Shown: in pieces, positions 1 to 11,751 of the stretch
How positions within the stretch are numbered: position 1 is the stretch's first letter
Layout of the letters: every line of letters starts with the position of its first letter
Assembly: GCA_037176845.1 (NCBI GenBank)
Contig: JAYKXP010000022.1
Location: 1 to 64,000 of the forward strand
Length of the DNA: 64,000 bases
DNA from: Paramarasmius palmivorus
Lineage: Eukaryota; Basidiomycota; Agaricomycetes; Agaricales; Marasmiaceae
Direction: 5' to 3'
Translations under genes and position numbers: made by a program
The notes under the pieces: generated by a model
Seen by the model: only the letters and a program-made list of their open reading frames with translations
Databases searched by the model: none
What the model was told of the DNA's origin: nothing

Positions 1-305
1 AGATGTCGAGACGGGGGTGTTTAGTGGGTAGTAGTTATTGCAGAGGACACAGTGGAGGTATATTAGGATATGGAATGTACTTAATCGATTCAGCTGGAGC
101 TTTCGCGCTTACATTATCGGGCATATTCTCTCGTGCTGCCTCATCCCGGCTGGTCCTCGTGTTCGTTCAGAGTCTTGTGGAACCTATGTAATCTAAAATT
201 AGCATTTCTATCCTGAAGCTAAGCTGTGTGCAGCTTGATTCGATGGATTACATTTTGGCATACGCAAGTCAATCAGCGGAGTCGTTACGTGCACTAGATT
301 AGGGT

Positions 306-2137
306 TCAATGACCAGCTTTCCCTTCCGGCTTTCTCGGTTTGAATACACTTCTTTCTTGTACCATATGAATAATTGCATTAACATTCTCCATCGCTTCGT
401 TCTCTTGGACTTTTCGTGTGCCTTCGACCTGTAAAGCCCAAATATTCTCAGCTACGCCTCGAAATTTATAAGGACTGACACACCGACGACAGCCCAATTC
501 CTTGTGCTTGGAATTCTCAAGATGTCACACTCTACTCCATCGCAATGCACGTCAACGTGGCCAACCAAATTCGATACATTGAGTATGAACTCGTGTGTAC
601 TCCGTCTCCGCCAGGTTCAGCCGTTTGGCGAAATCCTCTGGAGCTCTTTCATCCGGCAAACGAGTATGGCAGATTGGTAGATCGCTCATACTTGACATCG
701 AATGTCACGCACAACAGGGGATCGACAGAGTACCCTGATGCGGATATAGAGTAGCGAGTACAGGCGTCCACGGTGTCAGTTCGTCTGGTGGTTTGCAATG
801 ACGAATACGCCTGGGGGAAGTATAATGTGGAATGGTCGGTGGCGGTAGGATCGAATGGTGTACGTGTACTGGTCTTGAGAGGTTTGCGGGTAGGAGGTCC
901 AAGAAGACTCGCTCGAACGTCGATTCCGATCCGATATAACTTCACTGGTGAGGATGTGTGTTAGCAAGCATTGCCGCGCGCACTGGGGTTTGGACGGCAT
1001 TTAGAATGTGCGCAGACGCGTCGATGGACCGCGTAGGACTGTTACCCCGCATATCAAGGAATCGCCGCGTGATCGGACGAGGACAGTGTTGCCACTGGTT
1101 CAGATCCTTTAGAAATCGGACGTCCGCTCCCGTGGAGAATGTTTTACTTCAGACGCCTAGAATCAGTTAGTCTGCCGGCACTACCAATGATCCTGTCGAG
1201 GGACTCAGATTTCTGTGGCTCGTAGTAGGCCAACACTTGTTACCTCAAATATCATGTTGCCAAGGGAGTGCCGTAACTCTTTTGCCGTATATCAACCGCC
1301 CGTTTTGCCTCTCTCTCCTTACAAGATAGCGAATCTGGCTATTCCCTCTCGGAGATGAGCACCAGCATGCTGAACGCACCTGTCTGATCGGTCGTCGATT
1401 GCTCCCCATCGTACCGATGATAGTGTATCGAGTAGTGCTTAGACATGTGCGAGATAGCGAGCATTCGGATCGAGAGACGTGTCGGCGGATACAGTTATCG
1501 CCTTTTCGTATCTGGAGCATGTACCTTCGGTCTCTGGTGATAGCGTTGATGGAAGGTACCGAAACAGCCAGTGTGAAAAACAGTGGGATGATAATAAGGT
1601 AGCGGTGACTGCGGTTGACTGACGATAGGAGTTTGAAAACCAATGTAGTTGAGTAAGTATCGAGTCGTCCTCGGCGTCCTGATAGATCTAGTGTACAGTG
1701 CTGTCTAAAGGCAAGCATCCCGGGCTTGTGGCTGCAGAGGCCATAGAGTGTGTCTGTGATGACCCTTGAGTCGTTTGTAGTTGCTGCCAATTTGGAGACG
1801 AGAATCGCGGAAATTGGACTATGGCATCGTTGATCTCGTGCAAGATGTGTCCGAAGTAGGATGAGAAGTGGTAGCCTGTATATCCTGGATGGGTTGAGTG
1901 ACGAGAGAGTTGCAGTGCAATACTGGTATCTAATTGAGCGAAGGCGATGCCACGGGATCCAATTTACTATCGACTTACAGACCAGCTTCCACAGGGAAAC
2001 TTCTGCGGGTACAGTTGAGTGTAGAGGTACCCAGGACTTGTCTCTGTCGCTATGTGTCTGGATGCCAATGGATGTTTGAGATGTTGGAGAGTGGTAGGAG
2101 TCAGGTGATGGCTCGTATCGAGGGGCCGTTGTGCAAT
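306..2137 (-). pseudogene. Degenerate mirror copy of TRM44
   Basis: The last exon here is clean enough to read the same C-terminus as the right-arm gene. The middle of the gene has lost its frame through scattered single-base indels, and the initiator codon is altered. The order of segments is exactly that of 11752-13495 reversed, introns included, so this is not a retrocopy. It probably does not exist as an independent locus (see the palindrome findings). It is still useful as a second noisy reading of TRM44. Confidence 0.75.
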
Positions 2138-2396
2138 GTACAGCAAAAGGAAGTTGGAAGGTCAAATCGATTCATTCACGAGCGTCGGTCCCCTAGTGCA
2201 ATAACACGGCCGCGAGTCGAAAACATCCTCGATATGCAGTGGCCGCAGCTCTTGAATATGGGTACCAAGTAGCATTATGTGCGTGGTATCATAGTATGGC
2301 TACTCATGCAAGACTACACTTGAGCGTCTAAAATATACAGGGCATCCATGTAATCCTCGTCTCCTATGCAGGACATCAGACACCTGGCGCGAGGTC

Positions 2397-2943
2397 TCAG
2401 GTTGACCATGGATGGCGTGCTCCCTGTAGCGACGACATCCGGGTCTAAGCGTCGACCAATTCAGGTGCGGCAGTAGACGGAAGGGAAACATAATTGACGT
2501 ACGAAGTGTTGTCCTCCGCAGGCGAGACATGCCGGGCACTGCAACGCCAGATTACCACCGATAACCGCAGCAACCGAATTAGGGATTGCCATCAACGCAA
2601 CTTAGAGCAGTTCAGAAGAAAGTTGCGGAAGTTGGATATCGATCCTCAGATCACCGATCGACTTACAATTGGGCAGTCACATCTTGGGGCATTGAGGCAC
2701 CTAGCGGTCAATGAAGGTGCAGCGTCTGCGGGTGCCAGCGCTGTCGTGACTTCATTGCAGCACTATAAACCGCAGCAGGTTCTGGCCAGTGAGAACAATG
2801 AGGAGCCTAGAACGAGACGTGGCCAGGGCCAGTGTTGCACTCCGATACTCCTGGGCGCGGCAATTGACGGACAGAGGAAGCCGCCCTGAAGAGCAACAAC
2901 AAGCGTGGGCTACGATTTGGGCCTATCTTTAGTGGTCAAACAT
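2397..2943 (-). pseudogene. Degenerate mirror copy of the hydrophobin gene
   Basis: Reverse-complement match to 11022-11513 with dense small insertions; the copy spans 547 nt against 492 in the intact gene. Start and stop triplets can still be placed, but the exons are shifted out of frame and the cysteine pattern cannot be read through. Excess insertion points to raw single-pass read error rather than ordinary pseudogene decay, which would not favour insertions this strongly. Confidence 0.7.
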
Positions 2944-4839
2944 GTGCGAAGTGAGTGAGAGACCTTGAGGTACCCGGAGGCGAGACAGAGGAGTAGCGGA
3001 AGTGAAGACACGTACGGACGCAACATCTTGCTTTTATACGGAACTTGGCGGCGCCACGTCGCTTTGTCCGCATAGGATAAATCGGAATGCTATGACTGTC
3101 TCCCCACATACGTTCTCAAGGCGACTCCCGAAGCAAATCCCGTATTTTCGAACTGTAAACGGAGACTTGAATAGTGGAGTCTGACAACTGTCGCGGTCAG
3201 TGAGTGCCGTGCAGATGTATATGACTGTGACGCGATGTTTGTCCCCAGTCGAACTAGAGATACCACTCACTCTCCTCTCCGCAGCACGGGCTCCCTTTCC
3301 TCTGCGAGTGTGAGCGACGCGCTCTACACATTCGAGCGTCTGCAATGTAGACGCCAATCGTATCGCTCGTCTCTGATTCAACGAGTTCTGGTGGATCTCA
3401 TCTGCACAAAGATGCGGTTTTAGCCTATAAACCAGGCGCAGTCACAATACTCGCCCGAAATCAGGGTTGTATGGGGCAGCGCTCTCTCTCAGCGCGCGCG
3501 TCACATCAATTATCGCTTGGAACGCAAGCATTTCAACGGGTATATTGTAGCGATTGTGAGGATCCCTTCAGATGGGAGTCGAGGTAAAGGAGGACTTACC
3601 TGCTCGTTACCCAATCAGGTGCCATCCCGCTAACCACAGCGCCGCAAGACTGTCTGCGAGCCGTATGTGCACACTTTAGAACGGCCCAGGGAGCAGAGTG
3701 GCGACTTATTCCCGGGACACCGGCGGACCCGGATTGGCGGCATCTCGTACTGTGTTCTTATTATTGGGATGACCTCTGGCTAACAGTCCTTGGTACAGAG
3801 AGGACTGAGATCCCAATTTATGAAATGCGCCCCGCTGTGATCACACGCAATTTTCTTTCGAAGCAATCTGTTCACATCGGGATCGTATTCTATCCTATTC
3901 GTCACAATAGGCTACGAGGGCCCGGATGTAGAAGCAGAGGCGGCATTCCCAACCGTCTACGTATCCAAGGACGGAGGCGACCAGGAATGTCATCAGAAGA
4001 ATGTGTGCATCAGCTTCGCAAGTACCATTGTCCATGAACAACGGGGAATACCACATTCGACTCCGGCGTGTAACCACCAGTTGGTAGCAACAAGTTCCCG
4101 ACGTCGTGCTATGCCCATATGCAAAATTCAACCTCTCAGCCTCCGCGGGGGTCGAAAGACGCTAGAGGAGTGAACTCGTAGTACCTCCCGAGTGCCTGTA
4201 GTCCTAAATCATGCATCTTGATGAAGTAGGGCCGATTGAATGCTGTTCGAAGTGTTTGGCGGCCATTGACGATCCTGTGAATGTCCTGAGACGTTAGTGC
4301 GACTCGTGAGCGGAAAGTGACCTTAGTCATTGATTCTAGCGTCAGCCTTGCTGGCGCGTTCCCGATAGATTTGATGTTCCGCCATGGCCCGTCCAGTCGG
4401 GTCTACGTTGTGTGTTTCAAGGAGCAGTGGTCGCAATGCGTGTTGTCCTTGGAGAGTAAGGGCAAACGCGTGGCCTCGGGATTTGCCGGTCGCACGTTCC
4501 TTGTCCTCCCCAGTATGCTGGGCAGTCAAATTGCTGGCCCCTCGAGTCCCTAATTACCTTCATTAGACTGCCGAGGAGGGTTCTCTGGTCACCAGTCCGC
4601 AAGTACTCACCTATTACTCCACCGTAGCGCGAATGTTATGGAACACCTCGACGTTCAAGGGTTCGCGCCTTCGAGTAACCGACGTCTTGGATGGCCGGAG
4701 CCGATTGAAGTAAACTCTGTCGCGGGCAGTGCAGGCTGCACCACGCTGAGGTCTCGGGCCAAGAAGAGGGTCGCGCTGTTCCGGGCATTCTCAAGATATC
4801 GTTACGGCATTCCCAAGGCTTCTCGCTCATGTTCACCTG

Positions 4840-7800
4840 CCGATGGCAAAACACAATTCTCAATCCAGGACGCAGGTGCTCAATCGCGTTACCCGCACTC
4901 AGGCAGGGCATTTCGGTCCTATAATAGACGCCTTCATACTTCTGTGTACTCCTCTTTCTTCCCTCATCTCTCAGTTCTTGCGCGCTCCGGGACTGTGCGT
5001 CCAGCTGCCTCTCGGACCGCTTCCTTACCCGACTTTTTTATTCCCCTTCCTTTCGTGTCAGTCTAACAAGAGTGTGGTGATCCCAGGCCATTATGCAGTG
5101 ACTCTTCTCTCAGCTCTGCCTGTTGCTGGTGAGGTAAAATTTCTTGCGTGTACTTGCTTGATACTGCGCCAACGTAATTTGATAGCAATCCCGTTGCACA
5201 GACAGACTCAGCCGTGTTTTGTCACCGGGGGGCAGTGTCGCTGCGTGCGCCTGCGGAGTTTCTAAGAGGCCCTTGCCTGCAACTGCAGTTCTGTCACTGG
5301 CGGATACCTCCGTGCGCCACTGCTTCTCTCTCCGAGTAGTATGGCCCGGCGGGATAATCTGGAATTAGATCTACGTGTCCAGGGGAAGCGGGCGGTCCCT
5401 GGTGTTCCTGCCGTTCTATCCCGAGTGGCATCTGCTTCAGTTAGCATCGACGTCCAAAAAGTCTAATCTGTGTCCCTGTCGGCTTCGCACTGTAACGTGC
5501 AGGCAGGGCGATATCACAGTCCACTTATCCTCCATGGCGATATCGCAGTCAAACCATTGCGCGAAAAACGGCCCGCCCGATCCCCGCTAGCTGCAGATCT
5601 CAAACCTGCTTTCCATGAACCTATTGAATACCTATCTCGCAGTGTGACGCGGTTCACGAGGTGCGTAGTTACTCCGGAGCTCGCGAGTCCTAGTTCTGAA
5701 CTAACAAGACTTTAATCTCGTTCCAAAGTCGCCGTCAGCCAACTCATCGTGGCTGCTGGGCCTCACAGGGACCCAAGTTCGTCCGCTCAGTCCAGATTGC
5801 CCGTGTGAGGACCTGCCGTCGGCGGAGCGAGACGTTGGTCGGTCGCTCGCCCACTAGCCTCGAGCAATCAGCTAGGAAAGGTCACCAAGGGGCGTGAGGC
5901 AAGGTTTTCGGAGGACAAGGCACTAACCGAGACGTAACTAGAAAGCAGGTTGTGCCAGTGTGCTGCGTGTGATGTGTGCGCGTGTGCGTCGCTGACTGTT
6001 GCCCTACGCACGCTTGCAGTTCTACTTTTGGGAGTAGTTCAGTAGTATTTGCTTATGGTTCGAAGTTACGACGGCTGAATGACCAAGAAAGGCAAAATGG
6101 AGGTTAGTGGTTTCTTGATAGGAATGTCACGCTGGCTGCAAACTCGGTATGGAGCCTGATCAGCTCCCATCAGGCGCAGTCCTGCGTGTTTTCCCGTGGG
6201 TTGATGGCATTCCGGCAGCTTTCCGACCGCCCTCCATGCGGTCTCATGCACAATATAACTCTGCCAGTGCACGTTGGCACGTCCTATCAGCGGCCATCTC
6301 CTCGCTACTCTTTGATATCCGCAACCATCAGCCTGCCTGCAATTTTATCTATAGCATACTGCCCCAGAATGGTCATTGTTTATGCGCTTTGGTTCCGTCG
6401 ATTCAAATGGTAACCACCATGAGTGCTGACTATCTTTTCCATCGTTATAGTAAAGGACATACACTCCCCTCGACTGACGAATGTAGCTACGCGATGACCA
6501 GAAGCACCGCCCGTTTTCACGCATCCCGAGATGCTTGCATATAAGTTTCAGGAAATTCATAGGCGTCCAACAACGCGCGGATGAGAGAAGACCCTGTGCG
6601 GGACCTTTCCCCTTGCACGCTCCCCAATGCGACTGAGAGACATAGAAGCCGATACAGTGGGCTTGTTCTCAAGCTCTCCATAAGCAGCGTCTTGACGGCG
6701 TCAGAGTCATCGACCTGTGCTAGCGGAGACACGGAGACAATGAAATCGTGCCAGTCCTCGTTTGGTCGCCAATGGACCCATCGTTAGCCGCTTTCATCTT
6801 CTCTCGAAAAGAAAAAAAATGCCTGTAATACGCGTCATCCGCGCGTCAATGCAAGGCGCCTTCGTCAGTCTAACTCACGGAAGCTCCGGCACTTCGCATT
6901 GCAGGAGACAATCCCCTACATGGAGACTGTCATTTCGCTGCGCGAACTCTCTCTCGCCGTTCAGCGAGGGGGTGGGTTCCATTACTGGTGAAAGATAGGT
7001 AGAGCCTCATAATTCGCTCTCTCACGACTACTCACGCCGGTTGGGGGGGGCGGGGGGGCGCCATGGGGCGTGAGTTGTCGTGAGAGAGCGAATTATGAGG
7101 CTCTACCTATCTTTCACCAGTAATGGAACCCTCCCCCTCGCTGAACGGCGAGAGAGAGTTCGCGGAGCGAATTGACAGTCTCCATGTAGGGGATTGTCTC
7201 CTGCAATGCGAAGTGCCGGAGCTTCCGTGAGTTAGACTGACGAAGGCGCCTTGCATTGACGCGCGGTTGACGCGTATTTCAGGCATTTTTTTTCTTTTCG
7301 AGAGAAGATGAAAGCGCGATACGATGGGTCCATTGGCGACCAAACGAGGACTGGCAGGATTTCATTGTCTCCGTGTCTCCGCTAGCACAGGTCGATGACT
7401 CTGACGCCGTCAAGTCGCTGCTTATGGAGAGCTTGAGAACTAGCCCAGTGTATCGGCTTCTATGTCTCTCAGTCGCATTGGGGAGCGTGCAAGGGGAAAG
7501 GTCGCGCACTGGGTCTTCTCTCATCCGGGCGCTGTTGGAGCGCTATGAATTTCCTGAAACTATATAGCAAGCATCTCGGGATGCGTGAAAACGGGCGGTG
7601 CTTCTGGTCATCGCGTAGCTACATTCGTCAGTCGTGGGGAGTGTATGTCCTTTACTATTACGATGGAAAAGATAGTCAGCACTCATGGTGGTTACCATTT
7701 GAATCGACGGAACCAAAGCGCATAAACAATGACCATTCTGGGGCAGTATGCTATAGATAAAATTGCTGGCTGGCTGATGGTTGCGGATATCAAAGAGTAG

Positions 7801-9270
7801 CGAGGAGATGGCCGCTGATAGGACGTGCCAACGTGCACTGGCAGAGTTATATTGTGCATGAGACCGCATGGAGGGCGGTCGGAAAGCTGCCGGTATGCCA
7901 TCAACCGACGGGAAAACACGCTGGAGTGCGCCTGATGGGAGCTGATCAGGCTCCATACCGTGTTTGCAGCCAGCGTGAGATTCCTATCTAGAAACCACTA
8001 ACCTCCATTTTGCCTTTCTTGGTCATTCAGCCGTCGTAACTTCGAACCATAAGCAAATAGTACTGAACTACTCCCAAAAGTTGAACTGCTAGCGTGCGTA
8101 GGGCAACAGTCAGCGTCGCACTCGCGCACACATCTCACGCAGCACACTGGCACAACCTGCTTTCTAGTTACGTCTCGGTTAGTGCCTTGTCCTCCGAAAA
8201 CCTTGCCTCACGCCCCTTGGTGACCTTTCCTAGCTGATTGCTGGAGGCTAGTGGGCGAGCGACGGTCCAACGTCTCGCTGCGCCGTCGGCAGGTCCTCAC
8301 ACGGGCAATCTGGACTGAGCGGACGAACTTGGGTCCCTGTGAGGGCCAGCAGGCACGATGAGTTGGCTGACGGCGACTTTGGAACGAGATTAAAGTCTTG
8401 TTAGTTCAGAACTAGGACTCGCGAGCTCCGGAGTAACTACGCACCCTGTGTACCGCGTCACACTGCGAGATAGGTATTCAATAGGTTCATGGAAAGCAGG
8501 TTTGAGATCTGCAGCTAGCGGGGATCGGGCGGGCCGTTTTTCGCGCAATGGTTTGACTGCGATATCGCCATGGAGGATAAGTGGACTGTGATATCGCCCT
8601 GCCTGCACGTTACAGTGCGAAGCCGACAGGGCGACAGATTTGACTTTTTGGACGTCGATGCTAACTGTAGCTGATGCCACTCGGGATAGAACGGCAGGAA
8701 CACCAGGGACCGCCCGCTTCCGCTGGACACGTAGATCTAATTCCAGTTTATCCCGCCGGGCCATAATCCAACTCCGGAGAGAGTAGCAGTGGCGCACGGA
8801 GGTATCCGCCAGTGACAGAACTGCAGTTGCAGGCAAGGGCCTCTTAGAAACTCCGCAGGCGCACGCAGCGACACTGCCCCCCGGTGACAAAACACGGCTG
8901 AGTCTGTCTGCGGAACGGGATTGCTATCAAATTACGTTGGCGCAGTATCAAGCAAGTACTCGCAAGAAATTTTACCTCACCAGCAACAGGCAGAGCTGAG
9001 AGAAGAGTCACTGCATAATGGCCTGGGATCACCACACTCTTGTTAGACTGACACGAAAGGAAGGGGAATAAATAAGTCGGGTAAGGAAGCGGTCCGAGAG
9101 GCAGGTGGACGCACAGTCCCGGAGCGCGCAAGAACTGAGAGATGAGGGAAGAAAGAGGAGTACACAGAAGTATGAAGGCGTCTTTTATAGGACCGTAATG
9201 CCGTGCCTGAGTGCGGGTAACGCGATTGGAGCACTGCGTCCTGGATTGAGAATTGTGTTTTGCCATCGGC
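4840..9270. other. Inner core of the palindrome, no recognisable gene
   Basis: In this core the two arms align almost without net length change: paired positions sum to 14105-14109 throughout. The arms differ by a few percent, nearly always to the complementary base. Open frames of 60-210 codons occur on both strands but resemble no family I know, and because of the ambiguous bases none can be trusted. The reverse strand has a TATAAAAG-like box near 9186 followed by pyrimidine-rich sequence, so a genuine promoter or gene may be hidden here. Confidence 0.6.
7039..7066. other. G-rich 28-nt spacer at the palindrome axis
   Basis: Between the last paired bases (7038 and 7067) lie 28 nt with runs of eight and seven guanines separated by one cytosine, ending in a short GGCGCC/CCATGG-type palindrome. 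This is the loop of the hypothetical hairpin. It may be a read turn-around point or a homopolymer-rich breakpoint. Confidence 0.6.
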
Positions 9271-10251
9271 AGGTGAACATGTGCGAGAAGCCTTGGGAAT
9301 GCCGTAACGATATCTTGAGAATGCCCGGAACAGCGCGACCCTCTTCTTGGCCCGAGACCTCAGCGTGGTGCAGCCTGCAGTGCCCGCGACAGAGTTTACT
9401 TCAATCGGCTCCGGCCATCCAAGACGTGGGTTACTCGAAGGGGCGAACCCTTGAACGTCGAGGTTTCCTAACTTCGCTACTTGGAGTATTTGGAGTACTT
9501 GCGGAAGGTGACCAGAGACCCACATCGCATTGAAGGTAATTAGGAACTCGAGGGCAGCAATTTGAACTGCACAATCATAATGGGGAAACGTGCGACCGGC
9601 AAATCCCGAGGCACGCTTTTCCCTTACTCTCCATGAGCAACACGCATTGCGACCACTGCTCCTTGAAACACACACTTAGACCCGACTGGAAGGGCCATGG
9701 CGGAACATCAATTCTATCGGAACGCAGCAAGGCTTAGTAGAATCATGCAAGGTCACTTTTCCCTCAAGAGTCGCCTCGTCACAGGACATTCACAGGATCT
9801 CAATGTCCGCAAACTCTTCGAACACATTCAATCGGCCATACTTCATCAAGATGCTTGAATTAGGACACAGGACACTGATGAGGCTATCGAGTTCCTCCTC
9901 TAGCGTTTTCTGACCCCGCGGAGGCTGAGAGGTGATTTTGCAATGGACATAGCATACGTCGTGAACTTTTTGCTATCCAATGGTGGTACACGCCCGGAGT
10001 CGTATGTGGATTCCCCGTTTTTCATAATGGTACTTTTCGAAGCTGATGAACATTCTTCAGATGACATTCCGGTCTCCTTCCTTCCTTGATACGAGACTGT
10101 TGACTGCCACCTTGCTTATCATCCTGGCCCTCGAGCCTATTGGACAGAAAGATAGAATACGATCCCGATGTGAAGATTTTCGAAAGAAAAATGCTGTATC
10201 AGCGTTGAGCATTCATAAATTGGATCTCAGGTCCTCTCTTTACCATTACTG
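9271..10251. other. Right-arm stretch without an assignable gene
   Basis: No frame longer than about 70 codons with recognisable content was found outside the core ORFs. The left-arm counterpart (~3.8-4.8 kb) is strongly diverged, so it cannot be used to correct the sequence. I see no repeat, tRNA or transposon signature. Confidence 0.4.
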
Positions 10252-10557
10252 TTAGCCATAGGTCATCTCAATAATAAAACACAGTACAGATGCCGCCAAT
10301 CCTGTCTCCGTGTTGTCGGAATAGTCGCACTCGTGCTCCATGGGCTTTAGAAGTTGCGACATACGGCTAGCGACATCTTGGCGCTGTGGTAGCGGGATGG
10401 AACCTGATGGAACTGAGAAGGTAAGTCCTGCCTTTCCTGTCACATCGTAAGGGATCCTCACAAGATCACATTTAGCGTGAAATGCTTGCGTTCCAAGCGA
10501 TAATTGAACCCGTTTTCCGCCCCATACAACCCTGATTTCGGCGTTATGGTGACGCGC
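10252..10557 (-). CDS. Possible internal exon of an unknown protein
   Basis: An open stretch of about 100 codons follows a plausible CAG acceptor at 10558-10560. It reads as ordinary globular protein, with segments such as EIRVVWGGKRVQLSLG and CDLVRIPYDVTGKAG. A GTACTG...AACAG intron of ~52 nt could end it a little earlier. I do not recognise a family and found no start codon, so it may be a real exon of a gene damaged by sequence errors. It lies upstream of, and divergent from, the hydrophobin. Confidence 0.25.
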   Translation of the reverse strand, partial: ARHHNAEIRVVWGGKRVQLSLGTQAFHAKCDLVRIPYDVTGKAGLTFSVPSGSIPLPQRQDVASRMSQLLKPMEHECDYSDNTETGLAASVLCFIIEMTYG

Positions 10558-10926
10558 CTGGGTTTATAGGCTAAAAGCACTCTTGGTGCAGATAGATGCC
10601 ACACAAACGTTGAACAGACGAGGCAGATTGGCTTCTAATTGCAGTCTCTTCGAATAGAGGCGTCGTTCTCACTCCGAATAGGAAATGGAGCCCGTGCTTC
10701 GAAGAGGAGTGAGTGGTTTATCTTGTTCGATGGGGACAACATCGGCTAACAGTATAACATATGCAGGGTCTTTACTACCGAAGTTTATACTCCACTTTCA
10801 AGTCTCCGTTTATGTTCGAAAATACGGGTTTTGCTTCGGTAGTCGCCTTTGAGAACTTATGGGGATACAAGTCATACGATTCAGAATTTTCTATGCGACA
10901 ATGCAGCGTGCGCAGACCAAGTTCCG

Positions 10927-10934
10927 TATAAAAG
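10927..10934 (+). promoter_or_regulatory. TATA box of the hydrophobin gene
   Basis: TATAAAAG, 95 nt upstream of the hydrophobin ATG, followed by a CT-rich leader (TCTCTTCTCC, CTCTCATCTC). This arrangement is typical of strongly expressed basidiomycete genes. The box is still visible, but altered, in the left arm. Confidence 0.65.
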
Positions 10935-11021
10935 GCAAGATGTTGCGCCGTACTCTTCACTTCAGCTACTCTCTTCTCCTCCGAGTCTCAAGTCTCTCAT
11001 CTCAATCTCTCAGTTGACACT

Positions 11022-11513
11022 ATGTTTGCCAAAGTTGCCCAAGCTGTTGTTGCCTTCATGGCCTTCTCTGTCCTCAATGCTGCTGCCCAGGAGTACGAGT
11101 GCAACACTGGCCCTGTCCAAGTACGTTCTGGTCTTCTCATTGTTCTCACTGGCCAAACCTGATCGGTTTTTAGTGCTGCAATGAAGTCAAGAAAGCTGAT
11201 GATCCCGCTGTCGCTGCACTTCTTGACCACGTAGGTGCCAATGCCCAAGATGTGACTGCCCAAATGTAAGTCGTTCGGTGATCTGAGGATCTATACCAAC
11301 TTCCTGATTTTGAATGCTTCTAGTGGCGTTGATTGCAATCCCATTTCTGTTGCTGGTATTGGTGGTAATGGCTGCAGTGCCCAGACTGTCTGCTGCGAGG
11401 ACAACAGCTTCGTACGTCAATTTGTTACCTTCCGTTACTTTCCGCAACTGATTGGTCGACTCTAGAACGGAGTCGTCGCTATTGGGTGCACGCCCATCAA
11501 TGTCAACCTCTGA
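11022..11513 (+). CDS. Class I hydrophobin
   Basis: Small secreted amphipathic coat protein that self-assembles at air-water and wall surfaces on hyphae and fruiting bodies. Four exons (11022-11120, 11174-11265, 11324-11411, 11466-11513) give 108 aa. A signal peptide covers about residues 1-22. The eight cysteines lie at 27, 34, 35, 68, 81, 87, 88 and 101, i.e. C-x6-CC-x32-C-x12-C-x5-CC-x12-C. The long CC-C spacing identifies class I. All introns are GT-AG and 53-58 nt. A TATA box and CT-rich leader precede it. The gene is intact only in this arm; the copy at 2397-2943 is a corrupted mirror image. Confidence 0.95.
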
Positions 11514-11751
11514 GAATCGTCAAGGTGTCTGATTCACATGAAGGAGACGAGGATTCATGGATGCACTGTTTTTTTGACGATCATATCTTCATGAGTAGCC
11601 AATACGTATGATACACGCACATAATGATACTTGTTACCCATATTCAAGAGCATGGCCAGCTACATATCTGATGTTTTCCCTCAGGCGTTATGCACTTGGG
11701 GACAGACGCTCGTGATTGATCGATTTGACTTCCAACTTTCATTTTCTGGAC

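Larger units (their letters stand above)
1..7038. repeat. Left arm of a ~13.8 kb inverted repeat (error-rich copy)
   Basis: This stretch is the reverse complement of 7067-13801. Base 3 pairs with 13799 and 7038 pairs with 7067, and the match reaches the first base of the window. The arm is about 300 nt longer than its partner. The excess lies outside the inner 4.4 kb and consists of many one- and two-base insertions and deletions that break every reading frame, including those of TRM44 and the hydrophobin. The first ~30 bases repeat the 3' end of the ABC1-kinase gene. I infer an uncorrected fold-back read at a contig end; a real but decaying inverted duplication is the alternative. Confidence 0.9.

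Noticed and set aside
3..191. 62-codon frame at the left edge
   Set aside because: It is the antisense of the ABC1-kinase 3' end and intergenic DNA, repeated at 13605-13799.
1245..2165. 306-codon minus-strand frame
   Set aside because: Chance read-through of the frameshifted TRM44 mirror copy across its introns; only pieces are in the true frame.
1..7038. RIP (repeat-induced point mutation) as cause of arm divergence
   Set aside because: Differences are indels in the outer arm and A/T or C/G transversions in the core; RIP gives C-to-T and G-to-A transitions without indels.
9043..9675. 210-codon minus-strand frame in the palindrome core
   Set aside because: No family resemblance, mirror frame is broken, and many bases here are ambiguous; not credible as a gene without correction.
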